DNA from: Abditibacteriaceae bacterium
GTDB lineage: Bacteria > Armatimonadota > Abditibacteriia > Abditibacteriales > Abditibacteriaceae
Assembly: GCA_019239895.1 (NCBI GenBank)
Contig: JAFAZH010000036.1
Location: forward strand, 1 to 64,000
DNA: 64,000 nt
Reading direction: 5' to 3'
Part shown: positions 17,972 to 27,158 of the stretch, in pieces
Layout: every line of letters begins with the position of its first letter
Position numbering within the stretch: the stretch's first letter is position 1
Translations under genes and position numbers: made by a program
The notes under the pieces: generated by a model
The model's input: only the letters and a program-made list of their open reading frames with translations
Told to the model about the DNA's origin: nothing
The model's database searches: none

Positions 17972-19051
17972 TAGCGACTGCCGCAGATTCTCATTTAGCC
18001 GCCAGAACTGAACTGTCTGATCATTACTTTCCACGGCTAAAGTGCTGTCATCTGGTGAAAAAACAAGAGCTAAGGCAGAATCGGGGCGACACTTAAGCGT
18101 CCTGATACATTGCCCTGTCTGCACCTTCCACAGTTGCACAATATGTCTATTGGAAGCCCCTGTGCTGACAGCCAGCAATTTTTCATCATGGCTAAAGGCG
18201 AGAGCACCTATCCAACTTTTTGTCGTGGGGAGCAGCTTTAGCAAGGCTCCGGTTTGCACATTCCACAGGGCTACGGTGGTAACGCCACTGATAGCAGCGG
18301 CTAGTATCTGGTTGTCTGGTGAGAAGACTAAGTTGCCAGCAGCGGTGCCACCCTTAACCGAATTACAGGCAAAGGCACGTATCAATGCACCGGTTGAGAC
18401 ATTCCACAAATTAACTTTGCCGCCACAGCCCGCAGCAATAGTCTTGCTGTCAGGGGCAATGGCCAAAGATAAGAGTTGAGGGTTAGCCCGTATAGTGCAT
18501 TTTAACCCTCCGGTGTGGGGATTCCATAGCTCTATCTCGTGCTGACTGGCGCTGGCAAATGTATGCCCATCGGGTGCAAACATCAGCGTCTTTGCTTCGC
18601 CATGTGTGATGATATGGCACTGCACTCTGGCATTCGTGACATTTCGTAAATAAATATGGCTATGGTAGTTGTCGTTATCCTGAAAAGAGCGATGCGCCAG
18701 AGTTTTCCCATCAGGCGAAAGGACATCTGGTGCCTCAAAATAAGGTATCTTCCAGCTTTTAAGAGACTGCCTCATCTGTAAATTGCAGAGATGGTTGTAG
18801 GCTGTAATTAACTGGATCCAATTCCTATCATCCACATTTTTATCTCTATCATCTTGCCAACTACTAACAATGGCTGTCTGGCTATCTGTGGCAAAGCCAA
18901 TGAGGTGCGCTCCGCCGTTGGGTTGTTGCAACGTCCAGGGCTGCCAGGATACTTGCCGAGCGTGCAGACAATAGACAGCCAAAAACAGCACGGCTGGCAG
19001 TGCTAACAGAGTGTTATTGATGAACTGTCGCCCGCGCAGTTGCTCCATCAT
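17894..19051 (-). CDS. Membrane-anchored WD40 repeat protein
   Basis: I place the start at the ATG at 19051, giving about 385 residues that begin MMEQLRGRQ and a single membrane segment (about residues 11-28). The longer open frame upstream reads through the end of the ankyrin gene. After the anchor come about six WD40-type blades, with repeated cores such as LVFSPDNQILAAAISG, LAFSHDEKLLAVSTG and LVFSPDDSTLAVESNDQ, each ending near WN/WK/FW. WD40 propellers serve as protein-binding platforms; no catalytic domain is visible. It lies 22 bases downstream of the ankyrin gene on the same strand. Its C-terminal 25 residues are encoded across the convergent dehydratase gene's end. Confidence 0.78.
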   Translation of the reverse strand: MMEQLRGRQFINNTLLALPAVLFLAVYCLHARQVSWQPWTLQQPNGGAHLIGFATDSQTAIVSSWQDDRDKNVDDRNWIQLITAYNHLCNLQMRQSLKSWKIPYFEAPDVLSPDGKTLAHRSFQDNDNYHSHIYLRNVTNARVQCHIITHGEAKTLMFAPDGHTFASASQHEIELWNPHTGGLKCTIRANPQLLSLAIAPDSKTIAAGCGGKVNLWNVSTGALIRAFACNSVKGGTAAGNLVFSPDNQILAAAISGVTTVALWNVQTGALLKLLPTTKSWIGALAFSHDEKLLAVSTGASNRHIVQLWKVQTGQCIRTLKCRPDSALALVFSPDDSTLAVESNDQTVQFWRLNENLRQSLLTQVLSIPVHRLPQACFQCVMRLPL

Positions 19052-19073
19052 ACTGTGCAATTCCTCACAAAAA

Positions 19074-20471
19074 CTATTTTGCTCCGGCGGCTCGCAGCAC
19101 CTGCTCGGCATCATGTTCTTTATGGGCCAGCAAGAGTGCAGTCGTGCCATCTTTAGCGCGAGCATTGACATTAGCGCCGTGCGCTAAGAGCAGGCGAATA
19201 GGGGCCAGGGCAATGACTGGATTTGGTTCATTCCCTTCGTAATAAATTTGAAGCGCACCCATCAAAGGCGTCCAGCCGCGCTCATCTCGCACATTAACAT
19301 TTGCGCCATGTGATAATAGAAGTTGAATCGCCGTCAAACGCCGCTTCTGCTGGGCAGCCAATGACCAAGGCGGTGGTGAGGAGTGCCCGCCGCCGGTATC
19401 AAAGGGAGAGTGCATGGGAGCTAAAGCCAGCTTTAAGGGTGTCCAACCACGATTGTCATGTGCATTCAAGTCGGCACCATGCGTCAACAGAAACTTCATC
19501 ACCCTGACGTTAAACTCTGCCTGGCGACTTGGGTCTTCATTTTCATCCCACGCAAATTCATGCGCATTTTGGATCTTGGGTTCGGCTGCTATCGCGTGCA
19601 TTAGGGCGGTGCGTCCGAGGTTATCATGAGCATTAATGTTGGCGCCGTGACTCAGTAGAACCTCACAAGCCGAAAAATCTGGCTTGTCATCAAATAAATT
19701 ATCTTGTGGAGAAGCCGCATACATTAGCGGTGTCCACCCATTTGCATCACGGCTTTCAAGCTTCGCACCGTGCCGGAGGAGAGCTTGCATCAGGCGAATG
19801 TGATTACGTCTCGCGTGCCAACCCGCCCCACCTGCTATGGCGGCTGAAGCGAGAGGACTCCCTTCCTCAAACCGTTCATTTACATCTGCCCCAGCCTGGA
19901 GCAACGCCATGATAGTATTCATATCGGGGTCGCGTTCATAGGAACCAAAAGCTTCTTGCAGGGGCGAAGAAGTCATGCCATGATAAGCTCCGCTAAAGAA
20001 AGGTCGAGGTATCGCTCCATGCTGTAAAAGCAGTTGCACAATATCCGCTCGTGGCAGTTCAATGGCCGTTACAAGCGGAGTTTGGCCACCGCCGATATCG
20101 TTTGATGTGACAGCATTTACATTGGCGTCGGCTAAGAGCAATTGACGCACGCGGCTAATGTTCCCATCTTCAATTGCTGCGAAAAGTTGCTGATCCTTCT
20201 TTTCCTGTGCTATCTGCTGGGGTGTTTTAGTCGCTGGCTTTTTAGCTATACGCTTGGGTGGCTTAATTTGCCGCTTTGCTCTTCGTTGTGTCACTGGCGT
20301 CGGCTTCGGCGTTGGTCGGGGAGTCGGTTGGGGTAGAGGAGGAGCCTGCAAGGAAGTTAGGTTTGAAGCAGGCACCGGGATGAAAACGTAGGCGACTACT
20401 ATAGCCCCCGCTAAGAGGAACAAAGATATAAAGGTTCGTGCGTAAATATCGCGGTTCATCGTGATGCTCAA
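19074..20471 (-). CDS. Membrane-anchored ankyrin repeat protein
   Basis: The 465-residue protein has an N-terminal membrane anchor (about residues 13-33), a Pro/Lys/Arg-rich linker to about residue 90, and then ankyrin repeats to the C-terminus. Repeats are seen as GGQTPLVTAIELPRADIVQ, GWTPLMYAA, GRTALMHAIAA, GWTPLKLALAP, GWTPLMGALQI and DGTTALLLAHKE, each with LLxHGANxNxxD between them. Ankyrin repeats bind proteins. It precedes the WD40 gene with a similar anchored-repeat design, which suggests that the two work together. No function beyond scaffold can be claimed. Confidence 0.85.
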   Translation of the reverse strand: MSITMNRDIYARTFISLFLLAGAIVVAYVFIPVPASNLTSLQAPPLPQPTPRPTPKPTPVTQRRAKRQIKPPKRIAKKPATKTPQQIAQEKKDQQLFAAIEDGNISRVRQLLLADANVNAVTSNDIGGGQTPLVTAIELPRADIVQLLLQHGAIPRPFFSGAYHGMTSSPLQEAFGSYERDPDMNTIMALLQAGADVNERFEEGSPLASAAIAGGAGWHARRNHIRLMQALLRHGAKLESRDANGWTPLMYAASPQDNLFDDKPDFSACEVLLSHGANINAHDNLGRTALMHAIAAEPKIQNAHEFAWDENEDPSRQAEFNVRVMKFLLTHGADLNAHDNRGWTPLKLALAPMHSPFDTGGGHSSPPPWSLAAQQKRRLTAIQLLLSHGANVNVRDERGWTPLMGALQIYYEGNEPNPVIALAPIRLLLAHGANVNARAKDGTTALLLAHKEHDAEQVLRAAGAK

Positions 20472-20549
20472 TAGATTTGGATCAAATTATGCGAGCATAG
20501 CTAGCGTAGGGGCTAAACATCTACACTATAGTTTAATTAACTGTTAACG

Positions 20550-21680
20550 ATGAAGATTCTCCATACAGAAGCCTCCACGGGCTGGGGGGGGCAGGATATA
20601 CGTGTCTTGGTTGAAGCGCGGGAAATGCAAAAGCGCGGGCATGAGGTGACCATTGCCTGTGAGCGGGGCTGTCCGTTGTGGCAAGCGGCGGAAGGTGGTG
20701 CGGTGCGGTTAGCCCCCGTCAGTTTTGGCCGCAAGTTGCGTTGGAGTGCGGTGCGGGAGGTGGCAAGCCTTATTACCCGCGAGGGCATTGAGGTGGTTAA
20801 TACCCATTCTTCGGGTGATGCCTGGAGTGGGTCTGTCGCGGTGCGGCTGCGGCGTCGGAAAGGTCTGCCCCTCTGTATTCGTACGCGGCATTTGTCTAAT
20901 CCGGTGAAGCCAAGCTTCATGCATCAGTACCTTTATACAAGTCTGACCGATTTTATCATCACGACTGGTGAAGCCGTGCGGTGCCGCTTGATGCAAGAGA
21001 ACGGTATTAATGGAGAACGTATCGTTTCCATTCCGACTGGCGTAGATATAGAACTTTTCAACCCGGTGCGGTGGCAACGTAACGAGGTGCGGGCCGAACT
21101 TGGCATAGGTGATGATGAGTTCTTGTGGGGCATGGTGGCCATGATTCGGCGCATGAAGGGGCATAGCGTTTTAGCGGAAGCGGCGGGTCAACTCTTGCCG
21201 CAACGCCCTCAGACACGCTTTGCGATTGTGGGCGATTTACCAACCGTCAGCCCGGTGCGTGCTGCCTTTGAGAACAGACTGCAAGAACTGGGTATCTTTA
21301 ACCGCTTCAGCATGATGGGCTATCGGGAGGATGTGGCGCGTATTCTGGCTGGTTGCGATGCGGTGCTGCTACCAAGCATATCTTCCGAGGGTGTGCCGCA
21401 GTCTATCATGCAGGCGCAGGCGATGGGTAAACCTGTGGTGGCAACGGATGTCGGAGGAGTCGCGGAAGTCGTGCGCCATGAAGAAACTGGATTGTTAGTG
21501 CCGCCTAATGATCCCGATGCCCTGGCTGTTGCTATGCAGCGTATTATGGACGACTCAGCTCTGGCGCAAAATCTGGCGGCACAAGGCCAGGCGCTAATTC
21601 AGTCCCAGTATTCGGTGGTCTCAATGACGGATAAAGTCGAGCAGCTTTATGAGCGATTGTTGGCGGGTGTGAGTGTCTAA
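20550..21680 (+). CDS. Glycosyltransferase family 4
   Basis: A 376-residue GT-B glycosyltransferase. It opens MKILHTEASTGWGGQDIRVL (the GGQ loop for acceptor/donor binding), has FLWGMVAMIRRMKGHSVLAEA near residue 190 and the C-terminal donor site LPSISSEGVPQSIMQAQAMG near 275-295, followed by VVATDVGGVAEVV and GLLVPPNDPDALA. It is the first gene of a tightly packed plus-strand run of sugar-transfer genes; its last 8 bases overlap the next gene. Likely LPS core assembly; the sugar is unknown. Confidence 0.88.
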   Translation: MKILHTEASTGWGGQDIRVLVEAREMQKRGHEVTIACERGCPLWQAAEGGAVRLAPVSFGRKLRWSAVREVASLITREGIEVVNTHSSGDAWSGSVAVRLRRRKGLPLCIRTRHLSNPVKPSFMHQYLYTSLTDFIITTGEAVRCRLMQENGINGERIVSIPTGVDIELFNPVRWQRNEVRAELGIGDDEFLWGMVAMIRRMKGHSVLAEAAGQLLPQRPQTRFAIVGDLPTVSPVRAAFENRLQELGIFNRFSMMGYREDVARILAGCDAVLLPSISSEGVPQSIMQAQAMGKPVVATDVGGVAEVVRHEETGLLVPPNDPDALAVAMQRIMDDSALAQNLAAQGQALIQSQYSVVSMTDKVEQLYERLLAGVSV

Positions 21681-22848
21681 AAACTCGGTGTTCCCTCAAC
21701 CTAGCAAGATTGGTATTGTGCGTAGTGACTTAGCTGCGCCCGGCGGTATCGAACGCTATACCTTGAACCTGATTAACAAATTAGCCAGTCGGGGCTTTGA
21801 GACTCATGTTTTTACCGCGCGCCCGCCACAAGTCTTACCCGATAGCTCCGTGTTGCACCGATTCAGGCTGCCTTTTCGACGTCCCCGCGTGCCGCGCTTG
21901 TGGCGGCAGATGGCTTTCAATCGCTGGGTGCGTGCCGAGGTGAAGCGCACGCCTTTAGACTTACTTTTTACCCTCGAAACCTGGCCCAGCGATGTCTTCC
22001 GCGCTGGTAATGGAGTGCATAAAGAGTGGCTGAGCATCTGTGCCCAAAATGCGGGGCTGTGGCAGCGCCTCAATCTGGCTTTGCAGCCGTTTCATCGCTA
22101 TACCCTCAGCACCGAGGCCGCGATTTTTAACCCTCGTCACACCCGCCTGGTAATTTGTAATTCACAGATGGTGGCCGATGAAGTAACGCGCCACTATCCT
22201 TATCCTCATGAGCAGATTAGAGTTATTCCTAACGGTGTGGATTTAGAATATTTTTGTCCAGCCAGCACCGCCCACCGCGAACATTTGCGGGCCGCCCACA
22301 AGATAGAAGCAGATGATTTTGTGCTGCTGTTTGTCGGGTCTGGCTTCTGGCGCAAGGGATTGGATATTGCTATTGATATAGTGGCTGATTTGCAGCAGCT
22401 TAAGCCGCAACGCTCTTTGAAACTTTTTGTGGTGGGCAAGGGTGATATTGAAGCGCACCGTCGCCAGGCGGCACAACGAGGCATTGGCCAAAGCGTTTTC
22501 TTTGAGGGCACCAAGTCGCCGGATCAGGTATTAGAATGGTATCAACTGGCGGATGTGTTTTTGTTTCCCACTCGCTACGACCCATTTTCTAATGTCTGCC
22601 TGGAAGCGGCGGCCTGTGGGCTGCCTGTCATCACCACGCCGCGTAATGGGTTTAGTGAACAGGTGCAGGAAGGTATTAATGGTATGATACTTCGCTCGGA
22701 ATGGAACTCTAAAAACAGGGTTGAACAGGTCGAGCGTTTTTGTGGAAACTTGCCCCCAGCGGAGCAGGTTCGGCAATCTATTATGCATCTTTCCCTGGAA
22801 AATCATATAGATGTCGTGTTCCGCACTTTAGAAGGGATGCGGCGTTAA
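21673..22848 (+). CDS. Glycosyltransferase family 4, WaaG-like
   Basis: The 391-residue GT4 enzyme starts at a GTG that overlaps the preceding gene by 8 bases. It carries SDLAAPGGIERYTLNLINKL near residue 19, KGLDIAIDIVADL near 233 and DVFLFPTRYDPFSNVCLEAAACGLPVITT near 296-325, which is the pattern of WaaG/RfaG, the enzyme that adds the first outer-core glucose to heptose II. WaaG assignment is a likeness judged by eye. Operon context with GT2, GT9 and rfaE1 supports an LPS core role. Confidence 0.85.
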   Translation: MSKNSVFPQPSKIGIVRSDLAAPGGIERYTLNLINKLASRGFETHVFTARPPQVLPDSSVLHRFRLPFRRPRVPRLWRQMAFNRWVRAEVKRTPLDLLFTLETWPSDVFRAGNGVHKEWLSICAQNAGLWQRLNLALQPFHRYTLSTEAAIFNPRHTRLVICNSQMVADEVTRHYPYPHEQIRVIPNGVDLEYFCPASTAHREHLRAAHKIEADDFVLLFVGSGFWRKGLDIAIDIVADLQQLKPQRSLKLFVVGKGDIEAHRRQAAQRGIGQSVFFEGTKSPDQVLEWYQLADVFLFPTRYDPFSNVCLEAAACGLPVITTPRNGFSEQVQEGINGMILRSEWNSKNRVEQVERFCGNLPPAEQVRQSIMHLSLENHIDVVFRTLEGMRR

Positions 22849-22862
22849 TCCCCGTTATTATT

Positions 22863-23798
22863 ATGGCTTCAGATACTTCTTCCGTGATGGCTGATAATGC
22901 TTTGCGCCAGCAGGAGCGAGCAACCATTGCGGCTGTCATTATCTGCAAAAATGAAGAGCGTATCATTCGCCATGCGTTAAAGAGCATCGCCAGTTGGGTG
23001 CATGAAATTGTCGTTGTGGATAGTGAAAGCACCGATAACACGGTGGCGATCTGCCGCGAATTTACCACGCAAGTTTACGTGCGCCCGTGGGCTGGCTTTA
23101 GCGCGCAACGCAACTTTGCCTTAGCCCAAGTTAGTAGCGATTGGGTTTTTATTTTAGATGCGGATGAAGTGGTGCCCGCCGCCTTAGCCCAGGAGATTCA
23201 AGAGGCCGTAGTCACAACGCAAAAAGCACTTCATGCAGGGCAAGGTAACAGTGCCCCTGACGCCCCTCCCACAGCGTTTCGCATTCCCCGCCGCAGTTGG
23301 TTTTGTGGCCGCTTTTTGCAGTGGGGCGGCAATTATCCCGACTATGTATTGCGATTGTTGCGGCGGGGCAGTGGGGAATATGGCGAGCGTTTTGTCCATG
23401 AGACATTAGCCGTCTCTGGCACTATAGGCTATCTCCGCGAACCACTTTTGCACTACACTTATCCTACGTTAGAGCTTTATTTTAAGAAGTTCGATCATTA
23501 TAGTCAGTTGAGTGCGTTGCAGATGCAACGCGACGGTAAGAAATGGCGTGCCGGGGCCATGCTCTTCCGTCCGGGGGTAACATTTTTCTTACGCTATATC
23601 GTCAAGCGCGGCTATCGTGACGGTTGGCAGGGGTTCCTTTATGCGGCATTAGCCGGGTTTCAAGTCTTTGCTAAATATGCGCGCCTGTGGGAGTTGGAGC
23701 ATCGAGCCGAGCATGAGTCTCAATTGAACGCTTCTCTGGCAGCGGCGGACGCGCCAAGGAAGGATGCGCCAAGGGCGGACGTGCCAAGTAAATCATGA
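22863..23798 (+). CDS. Glycosyltransferase family 2, WaaE/KdtX-like
   Basis: An upstream in-frame ATG at 22740 lies inside the previous gene, and homology begins only after the ATG at 22863, so I use that start, 14 bases after the previous stop. The 311-residue protein shows GT2 landmarks: AAVIICKNEERIIRHAL, IVVVDSESTDNT and the DXD-like WVFILDADEVV, followed by YPDYVLRLLRRG. The pattern is that of WaaE/KdtX, which adds glucose to inner-core heptose. The C-terminus has a repeated Ala-Pro-Arg/Lys-rich tail (DAPRKDAPRADVPSKS). Confidence 0.86.
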   Translation: MASDTSSVMADNALRQQERATIAAVIICKNEERIIRHALKSIASWVHEIVVVDSESTDNTVAICREFTTQVYVRPWAGFSAQRNFALAQVSSDWVFILDADEVVPAALAQEIQEAVVTTQKALHAGQGNSAPDAPPTAFRIPRRSWFCGRFLQWGGNYPDYVLRLLRRGSGEYGERFVHETLAVSGTIGYLREPLLHYTYPTLELYFKKFDHYSQLSALQMQRDGKKWRAGAMLFRPGVTFFLRYIVKRGYRDGWQGFLYAALAGFQVFAKYARLWELEHRAEHESQLNASLAAADAPRKDAPRADVPSKS

Positions 23799-24949
23799 TG
23801 TGCAAACAAAATGCGACAGCGCCTAGCCAGAATAGTGAGTCGTTGAAGGCCACCTGCCAGACGGCACCTTCAAGTGCGGTGATTTCAACCAGCACTGCGG
23901 CGGCAGCGGTGTTGTCGCCCAGTGTGGCAGCCGCGAATATTTCTCTAACGGTGCCAGTGCAGCGCATCGTTACGCTGCACATGAATGGGCTGGGTGATTT
24001 GCTTTTCACCATGCCCGCCCTTTTCGCTTTGCGGGAAGCTTTTCCTGGTGCCAATATCTGTGCTGTGGTGCGCCCTGCTCTCGCGCCGTTGCTCCAAGGT
24101 TCGCCCCTGGTAGATGATGTTTTGTTGCGCCCCAAAGGGGGCCTGTCGGCGCAGGCATCTTTGATGGCCAAGCTCCATGCGCGCCACATTGATGTGGCGG
24201 TTGCCTTTTCCGGCTCGCGTAATACTACGATGCTGGCATGGTCTACGGGTGCCTCGGTGCGCGCCGGTTTTGCCGATGCCCGGATGGATGCCCTCCTCAC
24301 GCATCTGGTTTCCAAAGTTGATCCGCCGACCATTGAAGCGCATCTTGATCTCGTGCGTGCTCTGGGCTGCCCCACACGCAAGCACGATTATGGCGAGTTA
24401 GTGCCTATAACGCCCACTGCCAGACAACAGGCGGATGCTCTTTTAAAAGAGCAGGGGATACAAAGCCCGTTTATTATGGTGGCGTGTGAGGCCAGTGAAA
24501 AACGCGGCATTAAAGAATGGCCGGAGGAACACTGGGTTGCGGCCTTAGACAAATTGGCCGCGCGTTGGCCAGTCGTATTAGTCGGCACGCGTCCCACTCC
24601 GTCCGTTACCAGTCATGTCACCAATCGCGTCATTGATTTGGGCGGGCGCACTGACTTGCCAACGTTAGCTGCCCTTTGCGGTCAGGCTCGTTTGTTTATC
24701 GGTATTGATAGTGGCGTCTTGCACCTCGCGGCAGCCATGCGAGTGCCAGTCGTTGGCATCTACGGCCCGACCGATTGGTGTCGCACTGGCCCGCGTGGTG
24801 TACCACATCGCATTGTGCGCCATCCCGTTGAGTGCTCACCCTGCCTGCTGGCGAAATGCAAATGGACGGGCGAGGACGAGCGTAAATGCCTAACACGCAT
24901 TGACCCGGATGCCGTAGTGATAGCCGCTAAAGAATTGATTGGTGTTTGA
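23795..24949 (+). CDS. Glycosyltransferase family 9 (heptosyltransferase-like)
   Basis: The 384-residue protein begins in an ATGA overlap with the GT2 gene. After about 50 unstructured Ala/Ser/Thr residues, the GT9 domain starts with RIVTLHMNGLGDLLFTMPALFAL, includes MVACEASEKRGIKEWPEEHW and ends with LFIGIDSGVLHLAAAMRVPVVGIYGPTDWCRTGP, the ADP-heptose-binding region. A cysteine cluster near the end (HPVECSPCLLAKCKW) is seen in many GT9 proteins. Probable heptose transfer onto the LPS core. Confidence 0.88.
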   Translation: MMCKQNATAPSQNSESLKATCQTAPSSAVISTSTAAAAVLSPSVAAANISLTVPVQRIVTLHMNGLGDLLFTMPALFALREAFPGANICAVVRPALAPLLQGSPLVDDVLLRPKGGLSAQASLMAKLHARHIDVAVAFSGSRNTTMLAWSTGASVRAGFADARMDALLTHLVSKVDPPTIEAHLDLVRALGCPTRKHDYGELVPITPTARQQADALLKEQGIQSPFIMVACEASEKRGIKEWPEEHWVAALDKLAARWPVVLVGTRPTPSVTSHVTNRVIDLGGRTDLPTLAALCGQARLFIGIDSGVLHLAAAMRVPVVGIYGPTDWCRTGPRGVPHRIVRHPVECSPCLLAKCKWTGEDERKCLTRIDPDAVVIAAKELIGV

Positions 24950-25953
24950 AATTATTAAGGAATGGCAGACCTGCTTTGAGTGACCCTTATCCACAACTTG
25001 ATTTGTCGCAAGTGCGTACCTATTCCGTGCGGGAACGCGAGAGTAAAGTCGCCACGGGCGATTTTGCCCAACCTTTAGCGCCTGGCAGTTCTTTCGCGCA
25101 ATTTTTCGCTTCACTACCTAATATCCTGGCGGGGCAAGAGTTACGCAATGTGGTGGAAGCGATTGTCCATGCGAAGCGTAATGGGCGGCCAGTGATTATC
25201 ACAATGGGTGCGCATGTGATTAAGGTAGGGCTGTCGCCGCTTTTGATAGACTGGATGCGACAGGGCATTGTTGCTGCCATTGCGACAAATGGCGCGGGGG
25301 CAGTGCATGATACGGAGATCGCGCGGTTTGGTGTCACCAGTGAAGATGTTGGTGCTGGTATTAAAAGTGGCCTTTTTGGTATGGCCCGTGAAACGGGTGA
25401 GTTCATCAATGATGCGGCGCGACAGGCGGCAGCCGAAGGGCGCGGCTTTGGTGAAACTTTAGGGACGCTGTTGTGGCAAGAAGAAGCCAGTGGCGGGGCA
25501 CCAAATCTGGAGTTAAGCCTATTAGCCAACGGGATGCGTTATGGGGTGCCAGTCACGATTCATGTGGCTATCGGGAGCGATATTCCACACCCTCAGCCTT
25601 CGATGGATGGAGCAGCGACCGGGGCAGCGACTTTTGCCGATTTTAAAATCTTTGCTCACGTAGTCAAAGACTTAACTGGTGGGGTATTGATTAATATTGG
25701 CTCCTCCGTAGTGCTGCCGACAATTATTGAGAAGTCACTGGCGGTCTGTCGCAACTTAGGCTATGAAGTTGAGGATTTCACCGGGGTCAATTTCGATTTT
25801 ATTCAACATTATCGCAGCACCTGGAATCCCGTGCGGCGGGCCAATGAATTAACCCAAGGCCGGGGACGCGGCATTGCCATTACCGGGCATCATGAGTTGA
25901 CCATTCCACTCTTAGTGGCTGCGGTTAATGAAGCTTTACAGGAAGCCCAATAG
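24946..25953 (+). CDS. Uncharacterised deoxyhypusine-synthase-like protein in the heptose operon
   Basis: A 335-residue protein with no clear signal peptide or membrane segment. Conserved-looking blocks are VIITMGAHVIKVGLSPLLID near residue 85, IATNGAGAVHDTEIARFG near 110, VTIHVAIGSDIPHPQPSMDG near 204 and GGVLINIGSSVVLPTIIEKS near 246. The overall pattern, in particular the NGAGxxHD and GSxVxLP blocks, recalls the NAD-dependent deoxyhypusine synthase fold, and similar proteins are, as I recall, encoded near heptose genes in other bacteria. Bacteria lack eIF5A, so the reaction must differ. The TTG start overlaps the GT9 stop by 4 bases, and rfaE1 follows after 49 bases. Function unknown. Confidence 0.6.
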   Translation: MKLLRNGRPALSDPYPQLDLSQVRTYSVRERESKVATGDFAQPLAPGSSFAQFFASLPNILAGQELRNVVEAIVHAKRNGRPVIITMGAHVIKVGLSPLLIDWMRQGIVAAIATNGAGAVHDTEIARFGVTSEDVGAGIKSGLFGMARETGEFINDAARQAAAEGRGFGETLGTLLWQEEASGGAPNLELSLLANGMRYGVPVTIHVAIGSDIPHPQPSMDGAATGAATFADFKIFAHVVKDLTGGVLINIGSSVVLPTIIEKSLAVCRNLGYEVEDFTGVNFDFIQHYRSTWNPVRRANELTQGRGRGIAITGHHELTIPLLVAAVNEALQEAQ

Positions 25954-26002
25954 TTTTATCCTTAGTGAAGGTAGCAGCAAGCATGAAGCATGAGGCGATA
26001 CA

Positions 26003-27100
26003 ATGAAGAACCGCCACGAGAGCGAAATTGAGCTGAAAAACGGGCAAGTAGAGACCCTAAACAAAGAGCAACTTCAAGCTGCTAATGGCTCATTACTCCA
26101 TCATTCGCCAGCGGTGGTGGGTGATGTGATTGCGTTGCTAGAACGGGCGCGAGGGCGCACCATTGTCGTGGTTGGCGATTTGATGCTGGATGAGTGGATC
26201 ATTGGCAATGCCTCGCGTATCTCTCCCGAAGCGCCAGTGCCCGTGGTGCGTTTTGTGGAACGGCATACAGCCCCTGGTGGAGCCGCCAATGTAGCGATGA
26301 ACCTGCTCCGTTTGGGGGCGCAGGTGCGGTTGTGCGGTGTGATCGGCGATGATGAAGCGGGCGCTGACCTGGCCCATGAATTAGAAAAAGCTGGTGCCGA
26401 TATTCGCGGCATGGTGCGCGACCCTTCGCGGCCTACAACTCTCAAGACCCGCATTGTCGCCCAAAGCCAACAGCAACGCCAGCAAATGGTGCGCGTAGAC
26501 CGCGAGTCGGATACGGTCTGCTCGGATATAGTCCGGCAACAGATGACCGCGAGTTGGGCTTCATTGCTTGAAGGTGCGGCAGTGTTGTGTATTTCCGATT
26601 ATGATAAGGGTTTTGTATCTTGCCCGGCAGCCGAAGATGCAATTCGATGTGCTAAAGAGATGGACATTCGCGTCACTGGCGGCCCTAAGCCGCATAATCT
26701 ACTGCGCTTTTCTGGCGTAGACTTTCTTTCACTGAACCAGCAAGAAACCAGCGATGCCGCGAATATGAAACTCAATAGCGAAGATGCGGTGCGTGAAGCG
26801 GGAACGCGCCTCTTAGAACTAACTCAATGCAGCGCCATCGCCATTACCCGCAGTGAGCATGGTGTGATGCTATTGCAACGCGAGGCCGTGCCGCGCCAGA
26901 TTGCGGCCCATGCCGTCGAAGTCTTCGATGGCGTGGGAGCAGGCGACACCTTCTTAGCGGCAGCTTCCTTGGCTCTGGCGGCTGATGCCGATTACATTGC
27001 AGCCGCTCAACTGGGTAACCTCGCTGCCGCCGCGAGTGTGCGGCATCGCGGCGTGGTGGCCGTGACCCCGGATGAAGTGCAGCGCGTTGCTGCTGAATAA
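26003..27100 (+). CDS. rfaE1: D-glycero-beta-D-manno-heptose-7-phosphate kinase RfaE1
   Basis: A PfkB/ribokinase-family sugar kinase of 365 residues, the first half of the E. coli HldE pair, which phosphorylates heptose 7-phosphate at C1. It shows VVGDLMLDEWIIG near residue 55, SRISPEAPVPVV near 72, the GGAANVAMNLLRLGA substrate loop and the catalytic DGVGAGDTFLAAA near 309. Both the order with GT9 and the following RfaE2-KdsB gene support the assignment. The usual VDPKxxN segment reads TGGPKPHN here, a variation worth noting. About 50 extra residues precede the domain. Confidence 0.93.
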   Translation: MKNRHESEIELKNGQVETLNKEQLQAANGSLLHHSPAVVGDVIALLERARGRTIVVVGDLMLDEWIIGNASRISPEAPVPVVRFVERHTAPGGAANVAMNLLRLGAQVRLCGVIGDDEAGADLAHELEKAGADIRGMVRDPSRPTTLKTRIVAQSQQQRQQMVRVDRESDTVCSDIVRQQMTASWASLLEGAAVLCISDYDKGFVSCPAAEDAIRCAKEMDIRVTGGPKPHNLLRFSGVDFLSLNQQETSDAANMKLNSEDAVREAGTRLLELTQCSAIAITRSEHGVMLLQREAVPRQIAAHAVEVFDGVGAGDTFLAAASLALAADADYIAAAQLGNLAAAASVRHRGVVAVTPDEVQRVAAE

Positions 27101-27158
27101 TGCTGCTTGGTCGTCTGATTTAATAACACGTTTAAGTGCAAAGGAATTGCATTATACA

